Assembly (NCBI GenBank): GCA_030590525.1
Contig: JAUUYI010000139.1
Coordinates: 1-6,203 of the forward strand
DNA length: 6,203 nt
Direction: 5' to 3'
From: Sedimenticola sp.
GTDB lineage: Bacteria; Pseudomonadota; Gammaproteobacteria; Chromatiales; Chromatiaceae
Shown piece by piece: positions 5,261 to 6,203 of the stretch. The position numbers were made by a program, and so were the translations under genes. The notes under the pieces were generated by a model, which was not told the DNA's origin, searched no databases, and saw only the letters and a program-made list of their open reading frames with translations. Each line of letters starts with the position of its first letter. The stretch's first letter is position 1.

Positions 5261-5295
5261 TTTCTGGTTCCCACGCGGAGCGTGGGAACCAGAAA
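5261..5295. repeat. 16-bp perfect palindromic repeat (REP-like), possible bidirectional terminator
   Basis: TTTCTGGTTCCCACGC (5261-5276) and its exact complement (5280-5295) are separated by only GGA. The core GGTTCCCACGC...GCGTGGGAACC is, from memory, a widely scattered palindrome in proteobacterial genomes. It lies 43 nt after the permease 2 stop and could terminate the operon, although it lacks a clean T-tract in either direction. Confidence 0.75.
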
Positions 5296-5400
5296 GCAAG
5301 GCAAAGGATGCGGATTTAGATCGGCTTTAATCTTTGTTCTTTTTCCCCCGGCCTGTTGCTACTCCATCACATTCCCCTCACCAAAACATCAACGAAGGGT

Positions 5401-5436
5401 CCCCTCTCCCCCCGGGAGAGGGACAGGGTGAGGGGG
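5401..5436. repeat. CCCTCTCCC/GGGAGAGGG hairpin repeat, copy 1
   Basis: CCCTCTCCC (5402-5410) pairs with GGGAGAGGG (5414-5422) across a CCC loop and is followed by ACAGGGTGAGGGGG. This hairpin plus GGGTGAGGG tail is a repeat I recognise as common in intergenic regions of GC-rich proteobacteria. No function is established. Confidence 0.65.
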
Positions 5437-5462
5437 CCAAGCGCCACCCCGTCTCACCAGGA

Positions 5463-5552
5463 GTAGGTCGGGCATGCCGTTTATGCCCGACGTCGTTTCC
5501 CAAGGCCACCGGCCAGAAAAAATGTCGGGCACAAAAACCGTGCCCGACCTAC
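5463..5552. repeat. BIME-like element: two inverted REP-type units
   Basis: The 90-bp element is bounded by 12-bp inverted ends, GTAGGTCGGGCA (5463-5474) and TGCCCGACCTAC (5541-5552). Each end is also half of its own hairpin: GTCGGGCAT/ATGCCCGAC (5467-5475 and 5483-5491, 7-nt loop) and GTCGGGCAC/GTGCCCGAC (5524-5532 and 5540-5548, 7-nt loop). Two head-to-head REP-like units with a linker of about 30 nt match the usual layout of bacterial interspersed mosaic elements, which are mobilised by RAYT-type transposases encoded elsewhere. The TCGGGCA core recurs in many proteobacteria, from memory. Confidence 0.7.
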
Positions 5553-5560
5553 CTGACTGG

Positions 5561-5583
5561 CCCTCTCCCTCAAGGGAGAGGGG
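5561..5583. repeat. CCCTCTCCC/GGGAGAGGG hairpin repeat, copy 2
   Basis: CCCTCTCCC (5561-5569) pairs with GGGAGAGGG (5574-5582) across TCAA. It is the same family as the copy at 5401 but lacks the GGGTGAGGG tail; GATTTAAGAGTTTT follows, giving it a weak terminator look. The BIME-like element lies exactly between the two copies. Confidence 0.6.
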
Positions 5584-5613
5584 ATTTAAGAGTTTTGCAA
5601 GAGCCTCCCTAGA

Positions 5614-5648
5614 TCCTGCTTTTATCCTAAGGTCCTGTTTTTATCCTA
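5614..5648. repeat. Tandem duplication with 19-bp period
   Basis: TCCTGCTTTTATCCTA (5614-5629) is repeated as TCCTGTTTTTATCCTA (5633-5648) with one mismatch. GGTCCTGTTTTT (5631-5642) is the exact reverse complement of AAAAACAGGACC at 5161-5172, beside the heptad array, so both ends of the repeat cluster carry the same sequence family in opposite orientation. Confidence 0.55.
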
Positions 5649-5711
5649 TGCTAAATTATCCCGCACCCGCTCCACGAGCTGAAAAAACACATACTCCGAG
5701 GATCTTTCCCC

Positions 5712-6203
5712 ATGCGACCTCTCTGGCCCCGCCTGCTCTCTCTCCTGTTTCTCTTTTCACTGACCGCAGCGGCGGTGAGCGAACAGCCTTCAACGGCCAC
5801 GAAGAGTGCGGTGCCTGCCATCAAGGAGGCCCCTCCCGGGGGGGGGTTCACCCTCAACTCGGCGGACGGGGCGGTCTCGCTCAAGGATTTCCGGGGCCAG
5901 GTTGTGTTGCTCTATTTTGGCTATACCAAGTGTCCGGATGTCTGTCCTACTTCGCTCTCCTATATGACCCAGGCCCTCAATGACCTGACGGAGGATGAGC
6001 TGATACGGGTGCAGGCGATCTTCGTCAGCGTGGATCCCAAGCGGGATACGGTGGCAGGGTTGAAGGAGTATGCGGCGTACTTTCACCCCAATCTGATCGG
6101 TGTGACCGGGACGGAAAAGGAAGTGGCGGATGTCGCTGCCCTCTACGGCGCCCAGTACTACGAAGTGGAACTGGAAGGGTCGGCGTTCGGATATTCGGTC
6201 AAC
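5712..6203 (+). CDS. Sco1/SenC-type copper chaperone (3' truncated by window edge)
   Basis: The first 164 residues of a periplasmic thioredoxin-fold copper protein. Members deliver copper to the CuA centre of cytochrome c oxidase or act as thiol-disulfide reductants for it. Residues 1-21 form a typical signal peptide or membrane anchor (MRPLW, then a Leu/Phe-rich core, cleavage plausible after AAA). The copper-binding motif is C74-P-D-V-C78 in the block YFGYTKCPDVCPTSL, and FVSVDPKRDT (104-113) is the second hallmark. The window ends at GYSVN, just before the position where the conserved copper-ligand His is expected, so that residue cannot be checked. About 35-45 residues should be missing against family length. 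The ATG at 5712 has CGAGGA (5697-5702) 9 nt upstream. It follows the repeat cluster, so it is probably a separate transcription unit from the ABC operon. Confidence 0.92.
   Translation, partial: MRPLWPRLLSLLFLFSLTAAAVSEQPSTATKSAVPAIKEAPPGGGFTLNSADGAVSLKDFRGQVVLLYFGYTKCPDVCPTSLSYMTQALNDLTEDELIRVQAIFVSVDPKRDTVAGLKEYAAYFHPNLIGVTGTEKEVADVAALYGAQYYEVELEGSAFGYSVN

Larger units (their letters stand above)
5218..5711. other. Gene-free repeat cluster between the ABC operon and the Sco gene
   Basis: I find no convincing gene in these 494 bases; the longest open frames run through palindromic repeats. The stretch holds, in order, a 12-bp direct repeat CTTTAATCTTTG (5237-5248 and 5325-5336) flanking a 16-bp hairpin, a CCCTCTCCC-type hairpin, a BIME-like pair of inverted units, a second CCCTCTCCC-type hairpin and a 19-bp-period tandem duplication. 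Any terminator for the ABC operon and the promoter for the Sco gene must also lie here, but neither is clear. Confidence 0.7.

Noticed and set aside
5218..5711. Clustered palindromes as a CRISPR array
   Set aside because: The repeats belong to different families, are not regularly spaced and have no unique spacers of constant length.
5474..5983. A 169-codon plus-strand frame overlapping the repeat cluster and the start of the Sco gene
   Set aside because: It reads through BIME-like hairpins and then the wrong frame of the Sco gene, whose own frame shows a signal peptide and the CPDVC motif.

Overview
The window looks like the chromosome of a GC-rich proteobacterium, most likely a gammaproteobacterium. 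Three things suggest this: the codon use of the main genes, a Sco/SenC gene of proteobacterial type, and an abundance of small palindromic repeats (REP/BIME-like units and small inverted-repeat elements). No marker gene fixes the taxon, so this is an inference.

Layout. Positions 1-1330 are an accessory strip with visibly lower GC. It holds the 3' end of an unrecognised gene (2-193), a decayed integrase-core transposase fragment (247-342, +), a complete ParD/ParE-type toxin-antitoxin operon on the minus strand (973 down to 378) with a plausible promoter, and a decayed IS6-like transposase N-terminus (1156-1236, -). Positions 1378-5217 are a GC-rich three-gene operon for a NupOPQ/BmpA-type nucleoside ABC importer: a double-domain ATPase followed by two BPD_transp_2 permeases. 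No BMP-family binding protein is present in the window. Positions 5218-5711 carry no gene but are packed with short palindromic and tandem repeats. At 5712 a Sco1/SenC-type copper chaperone gene starts and runs off the right edge.

The most notable observation is that the ABC operon has been edited twice by two different small non-autonomous elements, each at a translational boundary. Element 1 (about 158 bp, probable 4-bp target duplication CTAG) lies exactly between the Shine-Dalgarno of the first permease, which overlaps the ATPase stop codon, and its GTG start. Element 2 (138 bp, 15-bp perfect terminal repeats, 8-bp target duplication CTAGATAC) lies exactly between the last sense codon of the second permease and its ancestral TAG stop, shifts the frame, and appends about 68 residues. 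Taking out either element with one target copy restores a textbook gene boundary: SD, 7 nt, GTG in the first case, and Tyr-TAG in the second. Element 1 folds into one long hairpin that would bring the displaced SD and the start codon close together in the mRNA, so the gene may still be translated.

How the genes work together: the ATPase and two permeases would form the inner-membrane part of a purine nucleoside (or related) importer fed by a BMP-family lipoprotein encoded elsewhere. The toxin-antitoxin pair is autonomous. The Sco protein belongs to a separate unit, probably cytochrome oxidase copper-centre maturation.
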